Positions 43,581 through 51,591 of a DNA stretch of 52,733 nt are shown piece after piece. Location of the stretch: NCBI RefSeq assembly GCF_031461075.1, contig NZ_JAVKPK010000024.1:1-52733 (forward strand), given 5' to 3'. Under the pieces are notes generated by a model, which did not search any database, was not told the DNA's origin, and worked only from the letters and a program-made list of their open reading frames with translations. Both the position numbers and the translations under genes were made by a program. Source of the stretch: Methanosarcina baikalica (GTDB lineage Archaea > Halobacteriota > Methanosarcinia > Methanosarcinales > Methanosarcinaceae). The first letter of the stretch is position 1, and the number at the start of each line of letters is the position of its first letter.

Positions 43581-43726
43581 GGTCCCATTGCAAAAAAATG
43601 TTTCTGCAATTTGACACTATAATTTTCACTATTATGTGTCATTTTCTCCCAAAAAATGATTAACTTTCTGAATTGTGATGGTTTTTACTGATTTTGTGAA
43701 AAAGCCAGATTTTTTGCAACGGAACC
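43581..43726. mobile_element. MITE-like element, 146 bp, with IS6-like ends
   Basis: GGTCCCATTGCAAAAAA (43581-43597) matches the inverse of the right end (TTTTTTGCAACGGAACC, 43710-43726) at 15 of 17 positions. The ends resemble those of IS6/IS26-type elements (GGTTCTGTTGCAAA). A central hairpin TGACACTATAAT/ATTATGTGTCA lies at 43612-43641. I see no matching 8-bp target duplication, so it is probably old. Confidence 0.55.
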
Positions 43727-43842
43727 GTTTTATTAATGACAAATGGTTGATTGGGAAAGAGTTTGCAAAAACTGGAAAATAGTGATAAAGTTAATAAACG
43801 ACTTCAAACTAAACATTTGAGTTATTTATACAATTAAATAAC

Positions 43843-44841
43843 TCATGCTATCTGATTAAAGATTTTTTCTATCCTTGAAACCAGAGGCTTTTCAGTCCTC
43901 ATGTACATATAAGCAGGAAGTCCTGATCTGGAGAAATTCTGGAAAAACTTCATTGCTAGGCTATTAATTCTAGGAAACTCTTTAATTCTGCCATTTGCAA
44001 AAAGACTTATTACTCTGTCAAAACTCCAAACATTCGTAGTGAAGTTTATATCTTCTCGCAACTGTTTATCCATGGAAAAAATAAGCTCAATCCAGGAATT
44101 CAATTCTCTTGTAAGATGTCTCCTGGTCCCTCCTTCAACTACAATATATGACCTTCCTTTTTTAACATTTTCGAAATATTCTCTAAATGTTTCCCCTTTT
44201 GCAAGGGTGTATACAGCTCCCATACCTCCTGTATGACTATCTGTAGTAGCAGCAAGCCCTACTCCATACTTTCTGGCGAGCGCTGCAGTCATCAGATTTT
44301 TTTCAGTTAAGTTCTGCATATTATATTCAACAACTGGGAATTTTTTTATAAGTTCGGGTACAGCCCACAGATTAGGGCAATCTCCGATAGCAAACCAAAA
44401 GGGATGGTTATAGATATGGGGAAGGTCGTGAGTTCTTAGATAGCGGATAAAGTTTTTGAAATCGCATTCCTGATTTGCGATCAACTCAAGTTCTTTAAAT
44501 TCTTCCAAATCAAGTTCAAAAACATTAACGTGAACAGTATGTCCTATATTTTCAGGATCTCTAATTGAAATCTCAACTCCTGGAACCAGTCCTTCCCTAT
44601 CCCAACCAAGCAGGTCATAAGCTTTGACAGTATCATGGTCGGTAAAAGTCACAAAATCAAGCCCTTGCGAGCTTGATTTTTCAAAAAGAACCGCCGGATG
44701 CATTGATTTAGTAGGAAGGACATCATAGGAACAGGAAGAGTGTACATGCAGATCCACCTTCTTCCATCCTTCCTGAAGAAGAGTTTCTGCAACCTCAGCG
44801 CTTACGGTTGTTTTAGCATCTTTTCTGGTTTTTCCTTGCAT
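43843..44841 (-). CDS. PHP-domain protein
   Basis: A 332-residue metal-dependent phosphoesterase of the polymerase/histidinol phosphatase family, exact substrate unknown. The ATG at 44841 is chosen over the TTG two codons earlier. Seen: the metal-binding motifs DLHVHSSCSYDVLP, FTDHDTV, HIYNHPFWFA and ATTDSHTGG in the order of the PHP fold, and a basic helical C-terminal tail (about residues 270-332). Related proteins appear near glycosyltransferases and phospholipid or polysaccharide genes, and two glycosyltransferases lie 5.5 kb to the right, but the genes are not adjacent. It is convergent with the mtaCB side and alone. Confidence 0.85.
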   Translation of the reverse strand: MQGKTRKDAKTTVSAEVAETLLQEGWKKVDLHVHSSCSYDVLPTKSMHPAVLFEKSSSQGLDFVTFTDHDTVKAYDLLGWDREGLVPGVEISIRDPENIGHTVHVNVFELDLEEFKELELIANQECDFKNFIRYLRTHDLPHIYNHPFWFAIGDCPNLWAVPELIKKFPVVEYNMQNLTEKNLMTAALARKYGVGLAATTDSHTGGMGAVYTLAKGETFREYFENVKKGRSYIVVEGGTRRHLTRELNSWIELIFSMDKQLREDINFTTNVWSFDRVISLFANGRIKEFPRINSLAMKFFQNFSRSGLPAYMYMRTEKPLVSRIEKIFNQIA

Positions 44842-45344
44842 AAACAAACACGACCACTTTATCCAGAATTTCTTTTCAGTATAAAAGTTAAGGAATTCTT
44901 ATTCAATAAAAAGAATACATAAATTACATATAGACATTTCGCTAAAAAACATATTATTTCTAAGTAATATATATCTATCTGCAACAAGTAACTTGATTGT
45001 TTAGAAAAATCTTTGTGCTATATATTATCTAAATGACCTATGGGTATCTAATGGAAAAAGTTAAAGTAAAAGAAAAGGAGCACGAGTAGACTATTTATTT
45101 GTCATAGTATCTTGACAACTTCAAGTTAATGTTTAAGAATAAAATAGCTTGTGGAATGAACTCTAAATATAAGTTTTCCATTGATTCGGGTTTTGCTTCT
45201 AAAACGAATTCTTGGCCACCTTATTATCAGGAAATCTCTGATTATTTACTGGCAAAATACTTAAATATCTTTATGCCATTGTATATAGAAATCAAATATA
45301 AATCATAGATGTTCTCACAAATATTTATATTAGTTATAACTATT
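44842..45344. other. AT-rich spacer before tnpB
   Basis: No gene found. A bulged hairpin (ATTCGGGTTTT/AAAACGAAT, 45184-45209) may belong to the left end of the insertion element. The TATA-like TTTATATTAG just before 45345 could start the tnpB transcript. Confidence 0.35.
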
Positions 45345-46769
45345 ATGAATATTGACCGTGGAGCAAAAACCCGGATGCTACTGACCTATAAAATCAAGCA
45401 CAATCGGAATTTTTCGGAGGAACTCATAAAGGCTCGAAAGGTTGCTGAGTTGTGCATCAAAAATCCGACTCAAAACCGAGACCTTAACCCGCCTCCCATA
45501 CAAAAACCTGTTTTTTCTCTTCCATCTTCGCCTTCATCCTCATTCTCTACTTCTTCTGAGTTTTCTCATGACTTTTCAATTGCTTCTTCTGCTCCTCCAT
45601 CTTTTGACTCTCTATCTGCATCTGATCCATTTCCGGTGTCGGGATCTCTTTCTCCTAGGGATGTTAAACATATAGGCTTGAAGTCAATTATTTCCGGCCA
45701 GATTATCAAGAAATATTCCCGAAACCAGGATATCAGATCTGTAAAGCATGTGAAATTGATCATTCCTTCGCGGGCAGTCAGTGTCGACAGGAAGGAGCGA
45801 ATCCTTATGATCCCCTGCCTGAAGCTTCTGCTGAACTATCGTTTTTCCAGCAACTTCAAAAAAATTTCCCAGATTGAAATTGATAGTATCTATGCTTATA
45901 TAGCAGTTGTCTTCCCGGGCGACGAACCCAAAAGTTCCGGGCACTATATAGGAGTTGACCGCAATACTAAAGGACACATTGCAGTTGTAGCGGACCCTGG
46001 GTCCGGTAAAATCTGGAAGTTAGGAAAAATGCGCTACCATACGCATAAAAAATACGAAAATATAAAAAAACGGCTCTGTAATATGCGCAAAAGTAAACAT
46101 TTAAAAGCTGTAGAAATTAGGGAAAAGAATATTGTAAAGGACTTGAATCATAAAATTAGCCGAAAGATTGTGGACGTCGCCCTATATAACGGGTGCGGAA
46201 TCAAACTAGAAAATCTTAAAGGAATCCGGAAACTCAACAGCAAGATTGGAGATACAGGAAAAGGCGAGAAAAATAAAAATAAAAACAAAAAAAGGGAACA
46301 AAATAGAGACAAAAGCAGAAGTAAAGAAATTAACAAAAGCTCTCTCAAAAATAAAAGCAAACCCGAAAAACAACCACGGTCTTATGAATACTCCCTGAAC
46401 AGCTGGTCATTTCAGCAGCTTCAGCAGTTTATTGAATACAAAGCCAGGCTGCGAGGAGTAGAGGTAGTTTATATCGATCCCCACGCGACTAGCAAGAAGT
46501 GCAGCCGCTGCGGACATACAGGCAACCGACACAGTAAGCAATTTGAGTGTCCACATTGCGGGCACGTTGATCATGCCGATGTCAATGCCGCCTTTAATAT
46601 AGCGTTGACGCCAAAAGGCAGCGGTCAATTCTCTGCAGAAAGAGATGCAGGGAAAGGGAGCACTGACACCCCTCGACGGGTCCTGGATCGTACCATCTTC
46701 AGTAAACGTACAGCCAGAGAAAAAACTTCTCCACAGTTTGCGTGGGAAGTATGTCAGTTTTTAGACTAA
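45345..46769 (+). CDS. tnpB: TnpB (IS605/IS200 family OrfB) with two long insertions
   Basis: RNA-guided nuclease-type protein of IS605-family elements. The ATG at 45345 gives 474 residues; alternatives are 45309 and 45375. Seen: the usual N-terminus MLLTYKIKHNRNFSEELIKA, then a Ser/Pro-rich insertion (about 41-104), DVKHIGLKSI, the RuvC Asp205 in YIGVDRNTKG, Glu289 in KLENLKG, a Lys/Asn/Arg-rich insertion (about 294-348), YSLNSWSFQQLQQ, a zinc ribbon CSRCGHTGNR with CPHCGH, and Asp412 in DHADVNAAFN. All three RuvC acids are present, so it may be active. No TnpA gene is seen. Both insertions are absent from typical Methanosarcina TnpB proteins as I remember them. Confidence 0.9.
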   Translation: MNIDRGAKTRMLLTYKIKHNRNFSEELIKARKVAELCIKNPTQNRDLNPPPIQKPVFSLPSSPSSSFSTSSEFSHDFSIASSAPPSFDSLSASDPFPVSGSLSPRDVKHIGLKSIISGQIIKKYSRNQDIRSVKHVKLIIPSRAVSVDRKERILMIPCLKLLLNYRFSSNFKKISQIEIDSIYAYIAVVFPGDEPKSSGHYIGVDRNTKGHIAVVADPGSGKIWKLGKMRYHTHKKYENIKKRLCNMRKSKHLKAVEIREKNIVKDLNHKISRKIVDVALYNGCGIKLENLKGIRKLNSKIGDTGKGEKNKNKNKKREQNRDKSRSKEINKSSLKNKSKPEKQPRSYEYSLNSWSFQQLQQFIEYKARLRGVEVVYIDPHATSKKCSRCGHTGNRHSKQFECPHCGHVDHADVNAAFNIALTPKGSGQFSAERDAGKGSTDTPRRVLDRTIFSKRTAREKTSPQFAWEVCQFLD

Positions 46770-46828
46770 GACCTATTCCGGGACTTCCCTTAATGCATAT
46801 CTAGAGAGATTTGTTCAACAACTCGCGG

Positions 46829-46864
46829 ACAGACCAAAAACAAGAAAAGGGAAGTAATCCCTTT
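46829..46864. terminator. Hairpin between tnpB and the convergent phosphatase
   Basis: AAAGGGA (46846-46852) and TCCCTTT (46858-46864) make a 7-bp stem. On the minus strand it is followed by TCTTGTTTTT, so it suits the phosphatase gene; on the plus strand ACAGACCAAAAA (46829-46840) precedes it. It may also be part of the right end of the tnpB element, where the guide RNA would be made. Confidence 0.5.
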
Positions 46865-46880
46865 CAGTTAACTCACATTT

Positions 46881-48647
46881 TCAGGCAGCTGCTGCTCTTT
46901 GAATTCCGTTAATTTTTGTTCCGTTTACAAGTGAAAGTGCTCCAACGGGAATATAGACCTTACCAGTTGCTGGAGCGTAGACAACTATTCCTTCTAGCTC
47001 GTGAGCTACGCCATTCTTGATAAGAATATTCGTACTCACTGGCAGTTCGGCATCTCCAATTTCCAGCACAGGATTTGAGGAATCTGTCACATTCAGCAAA
47101 TACTCGTTTTTATCCAGTTGCCCATCCCCGTTGTCTGTGGAGAAAACCTCACCCACTTCAATAAAAAGATGCGAATTAGTCTTGTTAAGATCAAATCCAA
47201 GTTCTTTGGCTATATATCCCGCAATTTCGGTATTATCTATATGGCCTGTCGGGTAGTCAGGACCATAAGCCCACAATGGGACATCATCTCCAGAATGCCC
47301 GTGAGTAGTCCATCCAATTACTGTGTGGTTTCGGCTGATTACCTCGCTGATGGCATAGTCGAGGGAGAGATTTTCTCCATTTGTATGGAGCTCAAGAATT
47401 TCAGCTACATCATCATCAGTTGCATCAATGTCCCACCAGGTTTTCAGCTGCTTTTTAATGTTTTCGGACGAAAGGTCTGTTCCCATTTTCGCTGCAACAC
47501 CTGCAGAACTGAGCTTCATACCTTTGAGAGGCGCAATGACATCTTCCACGGTTGTGGATGTGTAATTGGAGTCAGAGTTGCTGCCAATAGTCATGCCGCC
47601 TGTATTATGATCCGGGAAAACTAGAACTAGAGTATGCCCGTCTTTTTTAGCAAAATCAACTGCAACTTTAACAGCTTCGTCAAAAGCCAGGAAATCGGTT
47701 ACAGCATAGTTAGGATCATTGGCGTGGTCTGCCCAGTCAACCTGGCTGCCTTCGACCATTAGGAAGAAGCCATTTTTGTCCTGGGATAACAGTTCAATGG
47801 ACTTCCCGGTCATCTCTGAAAGAGAAGGTTGTTCAGGTGCAAGTAAAGAACGATCGATGTCCGGCATCATATGGCTACTGGCAAAAAGGCCCCAGGCCCT
47901 GCCAGTGGACAGGTTCATCATTTTATCTCTGCTGTCAACATACTGATAGCCTCTGTCAAGAAGTACTTTAGTCAGGTTTTCTTCGTCAGTCCTTTTTCCC
48001 CCCTCAGCTACAGGTGTGAGATAACTGGAACCGCCACCAAAGACCACATCAATGTTCTCATAAACCATCTGTTTCATGATTTCGGTTTCATTATCTCTGT
48101 TATCAACGTGAGCAGCAAAAGCTGCAGGTGTGGCATGGGTAACACGCGAAGTTGCTATAAGTCCTGTAGCCTTGCCTTCGAGCTTTGAACCTTCAAGTAC
48201 TGTTGCAAGCGGTCTGTACTGCAGTTCTTCAGGTGGAATTTCCAGTGTACTTAACACAGAACTATTGCTCGGCCCGACGCTTACAAAACCGTTAGTAGTT
48301 TTATATCCCGCAGCAAATGCGGTTGCTGCTGAAGAAGAGTCGGTAATGATTGAGTCCGTGCTATAGGTAGACACTGTTCCAGTCACCATATTGTCAAGCT
48401 CAAGAGGCTTTCCGCTATACCAGCGAGCTAAAGTTTCCACACTTTGGGAACAACCATCAGGAATCAAGACAATCACGTTCTTAATTTCAGCTTCCGATCC
48501 TGCACGAGATTTGCAGTCTACGGAATCAGTGAAATCAGTATTGTTACTCGAATTACCATCCGCAGCTACTGCGGAAGTAACATTTCCAAGCAGTAGAAGC
48601 CCTATAATAGAAATAATCCACAAAGTATCTGTTTCCTTAATCTCCAT
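46881..48647 (-). CDS. phoA: Secreted alkaline phosphatase
   Basis: Exported phosphomonoesterase of the alkaline phosphatase superfamily that frees phosphate outside the cell. It has 588 residues. Seen: an N-terminal signal peptide (hydrophobic LWIISIIGLLLLGNVTSAVA), metal Asp in VIVLIPDGCSQ, the phosphoserine nucleophile region DSSSAATAFAAGYKTTNG, VTHATPAAFAAHVDNR, VEGSQVDWADHAND, FPDHNTGG and TTHGHSGDD with the metal His. The C-terminal 100 residues include TDNGDGQLDKNEY, a calcium-binding-like loop, and a beta-rich domain. Palindrome 48755-48771 and the PsiE gene on the other side suggest phosphate control. Confidence 0.94.
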   Translation of the reverse strand: MEIKETDTLWIISIIGLLLLGNVTSAVAADGNSSNNTDFTDSVDCKSRAGSEAEIKNVIVLIPDGCSQSVETLARWYSGKPLELDNMVTGTVSTYSTDSIITDSSSAATAFAAGYKTTNGFVSVGPSNSSVLSTLEIPPEELQYRPLATVLEGSKLEGKATGLIATSRVTHATPAAFAAHVDNRDNETEIMKQMVYENIDVVFGGGSSYLTPVAEGGKRTDEENLTKVLLDRGYQYVDSRDKMMNLSTGRAWGLFASSHMMPDIDRSLLAPEQPSLSEMTGKSIELLSQDKNGFFLMVEGSQVDWADHANDPNYAVTDFLAFDEAVKVAVDFAKKDGHTLVLVFPDHNTGGMTIGSNSDSNYTSTTVEDVIAPLKGMKLSSAGVAAKMGTDLSSENIKKQLKTWWDIDATDDDVAEILELHTNGENLSLDYAISEVISRNHTVIGWTTHGHSGDDVPLWAYGPDYPTGHIDNTEIAGYIAKELGFDLNKTNSHLFIEVGEVFSTDNGDGQLDKNEYLLNVTDSSNPVLEIGDAELPVSTNILIKNGVAHELEGIVVYAPATGKVYIPVGALSLVNGTKINGIQRAAAA

Positions 48648-49263
48648 AGAATTACCTCAACCTTGGGAATAATTTTTAAGTTTATGGGTTTAAAACCTTC
48701 TAAAAAATACAAATCCCATTTTTAAAAAAGAAGCCAGTTGTATTTGAATCTTTCACATATAGACTATATGTAACATCATATTCAATATTTGAAAAAGGCA
48801 GCTATGTAAGCCTATTTTGTGGTATCAGCTATTTATTAAAATATTTAGAATATATACTCATTTATACATTTGTTAGTTTTCCATAAACCGTATACAAAAG
48901 AATAATGCTGCAGCCTAACAAAGCTTCAGTCCGGAATTGAAAACTCAGAATAGACAATACAATTTTTTAACGTGAGACGAAATTAACCATAACTCATATC
49001 CTGTTTTTGTGGTGAATGAAAAAGGATAATGAGTAAATTATATTTACAGGACTTTTAGCAAGTTGACAAATGGTTCGATTAATAGTTTTATTGAATTAAG
49101 AATTACCACAGAAAAACTAAAAGTCTCATGCTCAACAAATAACAAAGAATGAAATCAATAAATGTAGAACAATATGTTAATAGAGAAACTATAGTGAATA
49201 ATGAGAAAAACTCTATATAATCCAAGAATTATGGGTAGCATGGTTAATATTAGGAGAGAAACC
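48648..49263. promoter_or_regulatory. Divergent region between phoA and psiE with a 17-bp palindrome
   Basis: ACATATAG, one base, CTATATGT (48755-48771) is a perfect palindrome 107 bp before the phosphatase start. It is a good candidate operator for a phosphate regulator. CTATATAATCC (49212-49222) is a TATA box for psiE and implies transcription from about 49240, which supports the start at 49264. No matching second palindrome was found near psiE. Confidence 0.5.
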
Positions 49264-49764
49264 ATGGATAGTATAAAGTTGTTTAAAAAAACAACAGACA
49301 TAATAAGTACGATTTTTCTTTATGTATTGCTGCTTGCATTAGTTGTAGGGATGGCAAAAACTTTTCTGGATATTCGTTTTATTTTGTTTGAGTCTCTAGA
49401 AAGTGGATTCAATCACATGGTTACAAGTGTACTGACGGTTTTTATTGTCATTGACCTTTTCAAAGCATTTGTGGATTACCACGAGAATGATAGGATTAAG
49501 CTTACGGATATAACAGATGCCACAATTCTAATAGTCCTGCGTGAAATTGCTGTTGGACTTTATGCGCAAAAATTAGGGTATGAATTTGTTTTAAGTCTGG
49601 CGACTTTATTGCTTGTACTTGGTATAATGAGAGTGCTTGCTGTTAAATATTCCCCGGTAAAAACTCAGGAATCTTATATTTCTGTGCCGAGGGAAGAGCA
49701 GCCTTCAAAAATCAGCCTTAGTGCTGTTTTTGATAAGTACGGTCTCACTCATGAAAACAATTAA
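49264..49764 (+). CDS. psiE: PsiE-like phosphate-starvation-inducible membrane protein
   Basis: A 166-residue membrane protein resembling PsiE, whose bacterial members are induced by phosphate starvation; molecular role unknown. The ATG at 49264 follows AGGAGA; a longer frame from 49201 lacks a ribosome-binding site and would overlap the TATA box. Seen: four hydrophobic segments (IISTIFLYVLLLALVVGMAK; MVTSVLTVFIVIDLFKAFV; ATILIVLREIAVGL; FVLSLATLLLVLGIMRVLAV) and a soluble tail. It is divergent from the alkaline phosphatase, which fits a phosphate-linked pair. The name is by resemblance only. Confidence 0.75.
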   Translation: MDSIKLFKKTTDIISTIFLYVLLLALVVGMAKTFLDIRFILFESLESGFNHMVTSVLTVFIVIDLFKAFVDYHENDRIKLTDITDATILIVLREIAVGLYAQKLGYEFVLSLATLLLVLGIMRVLAVKYSPVKTQESYISVPREEQPSKISLSAVFDKYGLTHENN

Positions 49765-50052
49765 CTTCCTACTGTATGTAATTCAGCGTTTCTTCCTACC
49801 ACAAATATGGCTTCAGCTGGCAGTCTTCAACCGGTTTCGTAAATCCGATAGAACAGTTCCTGAAAAATAGCTTAAATTCCATACATAGTCCTGCTCACTA
49901 CACTATTTTTAAACCAGGAACAGAGCTTGAGATTATATGTATGGGCTACCTCTGAGAACCTTAGACGATATTTAATGAGAATTTTTACTCCGAAAATAAG
50001 GTTCTGATAAATAAATATGCATTTTAGATGAGATAATTATATTTAATTTGAT

Positions 50053-50085
50053 AATTACATAGAACAAAAGAAAAGTATATATATA
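50053..50085 (+). promoter_or_regulatory. Conserved promoter of structured element B
   Basis: AATTACATAGAA, AAAAGAAAA and TATATATATA (50076-50085), the same arrangement as in front of element A, with the TATA box starting 30 bp before AGTAGCG. Confidence 0.6.
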
Positions 50086-50105
50086 ATGGATGAATATCAT
50101 TATTT

Positions 50106-50209
50106 AGTAGCGTGGGACCTGAGCATACAGACAGACCAGAAAATCTCCGAATAGACTCGAAAACATGCCAACATCCATTAAACCCAAATTTCCCATGTTA
50201 CTTCTTTTT
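50106..50209 (+). ncRNA. Candidate small RNA, element B of a two-member family
   Basis: AGTAGCGTGGGA (50106-50117) pairs with TCCCATGTTACT (50191-50202) by the same 12-bp helix as in element A, closing a 97-nt RNA, followed by TTCTTTTT. The interior carries ACAGACCAGAAAA and ATGCCAAC, close to those in A, while the rest differs. Downstream similarity continues (TCTCTTCATTTTATTTTTG). The glycosyltransferase begins about 165 nt later, so it might instead be a leader of that gene; element A has no such gene, which argues for an independent RNA. Confidence 0.65.
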
Positions 50210-50372
50210 AAATTGGATTATGCCTCTAAATCTCTTCATTTTATTTTTGAATAATATACAGTTGCTTCGTGCAGAATAAATTCTTTTTACACAAATTGCT
50301 TTTGAAAGTATTAAGTCCATAGATTGCGGTTTAGAGTAATGGAAGAAAGGTAGATACCGGGATTGAAATCAG

Positions 50373-51497
50373 ATGGAAATCTTACTTTTTATGTGCGGAG
50401 AAGGGCTTGGCCACACAAGTCGCTGCCTTGCTTTGGGAAAAGAGTTTCTGGCTGGCGGACACAAGATATACTTTGGGGCATATGGAAACTCAAAAAAGCT
50501 TGTAGAAAAAACAGGATATCAGGCATATGAAATCCCCCGTGAAATAAAGCTAGCTGGAAAGTCCGGAATCTTTGATATCAGAAAATCCATTAAAGAAACT
50601 CTCAAGAATATTTCCCCTTCAGAGTTCAGAAAGCTTCAGAGACTGATTGAAAAACTCAAACCTGATGTTGTACTTTCGGATGGCTACTATATAGGTATCC
50701 TTGCTGCACAAGCTAAGAAAACTCCTGTTTATTTTATTGGCCACCAGTTCAATATGGTAGAATTTTTTCAGAAACAGGATTTTCTGGTGACCGTAGCAGG
50801 AAAACTAGTCAAGAGTTTTTATGATCACATCTTCAGAAGTGTAGATGGCATCATTGTGCCTGATTATCCGCTTCCGTATTCTGTAAACCGAAAAAACTTC
50901 ACACTTACAAAAAGTATCAATAATACCATTCTTTTTAGCGGCCCACTTATCAGGTGCAAATATAGTGAAATCGAATCGAAAACATTCCAGCACCCAAACG
51001 TCCTTTCAACGATTGGCGCTTTCGGATACAGAGCAGCCATATTCTGGAGATTACTTGAGGCTGCAAAACTGAATCAGAGTATTCATTATACATTTATTTC
51101 AGGGCCCGAAATAGATTCCGAACAGTTTTCAAAAATACCGGAGAATGTTGAGTTTACAGGCTTTACGGAAAATCCTTTTCCTTATTACAAAGGTTCTGAC
51201 CTGGTAATCACTGCAGGAGGACATGGAACAATCCTTGAAAGCCTTTCTTTCGGACTCCCTGTACTTTCTTTTCCGGACGAAAAACACATAGAACAGGAAA
51301 ATAACGCAACTGTACTTGAAGAAGAGGGATATGGGAAGAGAATGAGCTACCTTGCAAGACCGGAATTTATTCTTGCCAGCATTAGAGAAATTTTGGAAGG
51401 AGAAGAATACTACAAAAAGACCCGAAAATTAAGAGAGCTTGCAGAGGAACTTGACGGACCTGCAACTGTAAGAAAGTTTCTTGAAGAAAAGATTTAA
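50373..51497 (+). CDS. Glycosyltransferase, MGT/MurG-like (first of two)
   Basis: A 374-residue GT-B-type glycosyltransferase, probably using a UDP-sugar. Seen: an N-terminal MEILLFMCGEGLGHTSRCLA, the acceptor-side Gly-rich loop of this family, LKPDVVLSDGYYIGILAAQ, and a C-terminal nucleotide-sugar site ITAGGHGTILESLSFGLPVL followed by SFPDEKHIEQENNA. It is about as similar to MGT as to MurG-type enzymes and has no membrane span. Its tandem paralogue follows 94 nt later in the same orientation. The substrate is unknown; glycolipid or S-layer glycan are possibilities. Confidence 0.88.
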   Translation: MEILLFMCGEGLGHTSRCLALGKEFLAGGHKIYFGAYGNSKKLVEKTGYQAYEIPREIKLAGKSGIFDIRKSIKETLKNISPSEFRKLQRLIEKLKPDVVLSDGYYIGILAAQAKKTPVYFIGHQFNMVEFFQKQDFLVTVAGKLVKSFYDHIFRSVDGIIVPDYPLPYSVNRKNFTLTKSINNTILFSGPLIRCKYSEIESKTFQHPNVLSTIGAFGYRAAIFWRLLEAAKLNQSIHYTFISGPEIDSEQFSKIPENVEFTGFTENPFPYYKGSDLVITAGGHGTILESLSFGLPVLSFPDEKHIEQENNATVLEEEGYGKRMSYLARPEFILASIREILEGEEYYKKTRKLRELAEELDGPATVRKFLEEKI

Positions 51498-51591
51498 TAA
51501 AGATTTAATGAAAAGAAGACCGAAGGCAGAAAAATAAAAAATCCGAGCGAAAAACGAATAGGGATAAACGCGTTCTAAAAAAGGGATAAAA

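Larger units (their letters stand above)
42395..43842. other. 1.45-kb intergenic region between mtaB and the PHP gene
   Basis: Holds the mtaCB terminator, the non-coding element at 42861-43035 and the MITE-like element at 43581-43726, listed separately. Between 42440 and 42580 the motif TTTTGCAC or TTTGCACTT recurs. No protein-like ORF was found; short frames are AT-rich and low in complexity. Confidence 0.45.
49765..50372. other. Intergenic region between psiE and the glycosyltransferases
   Basis: No ORF. It contains element B (50053-50250) of the non-coding family described below. The glycosyltransferase start at 50373 has a weak GATTGAAATCAG before it rather than a clear ribosome-binding site. 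Confidence 0.4.

Noticed and set aside
44653..44680. Perfect 10-bp inverted repeat AAAATCAAGC / GCTTGATTTT
   Set aside because: It lies inside the PHP coding region (near SSQGLDFVTF) and is most likely chance.
45184..45209. Bulged hairpin before tnpB as the left end of an IS605 element
   Set aside because: The structure is weak and no matching right-end arrangement could be shown.
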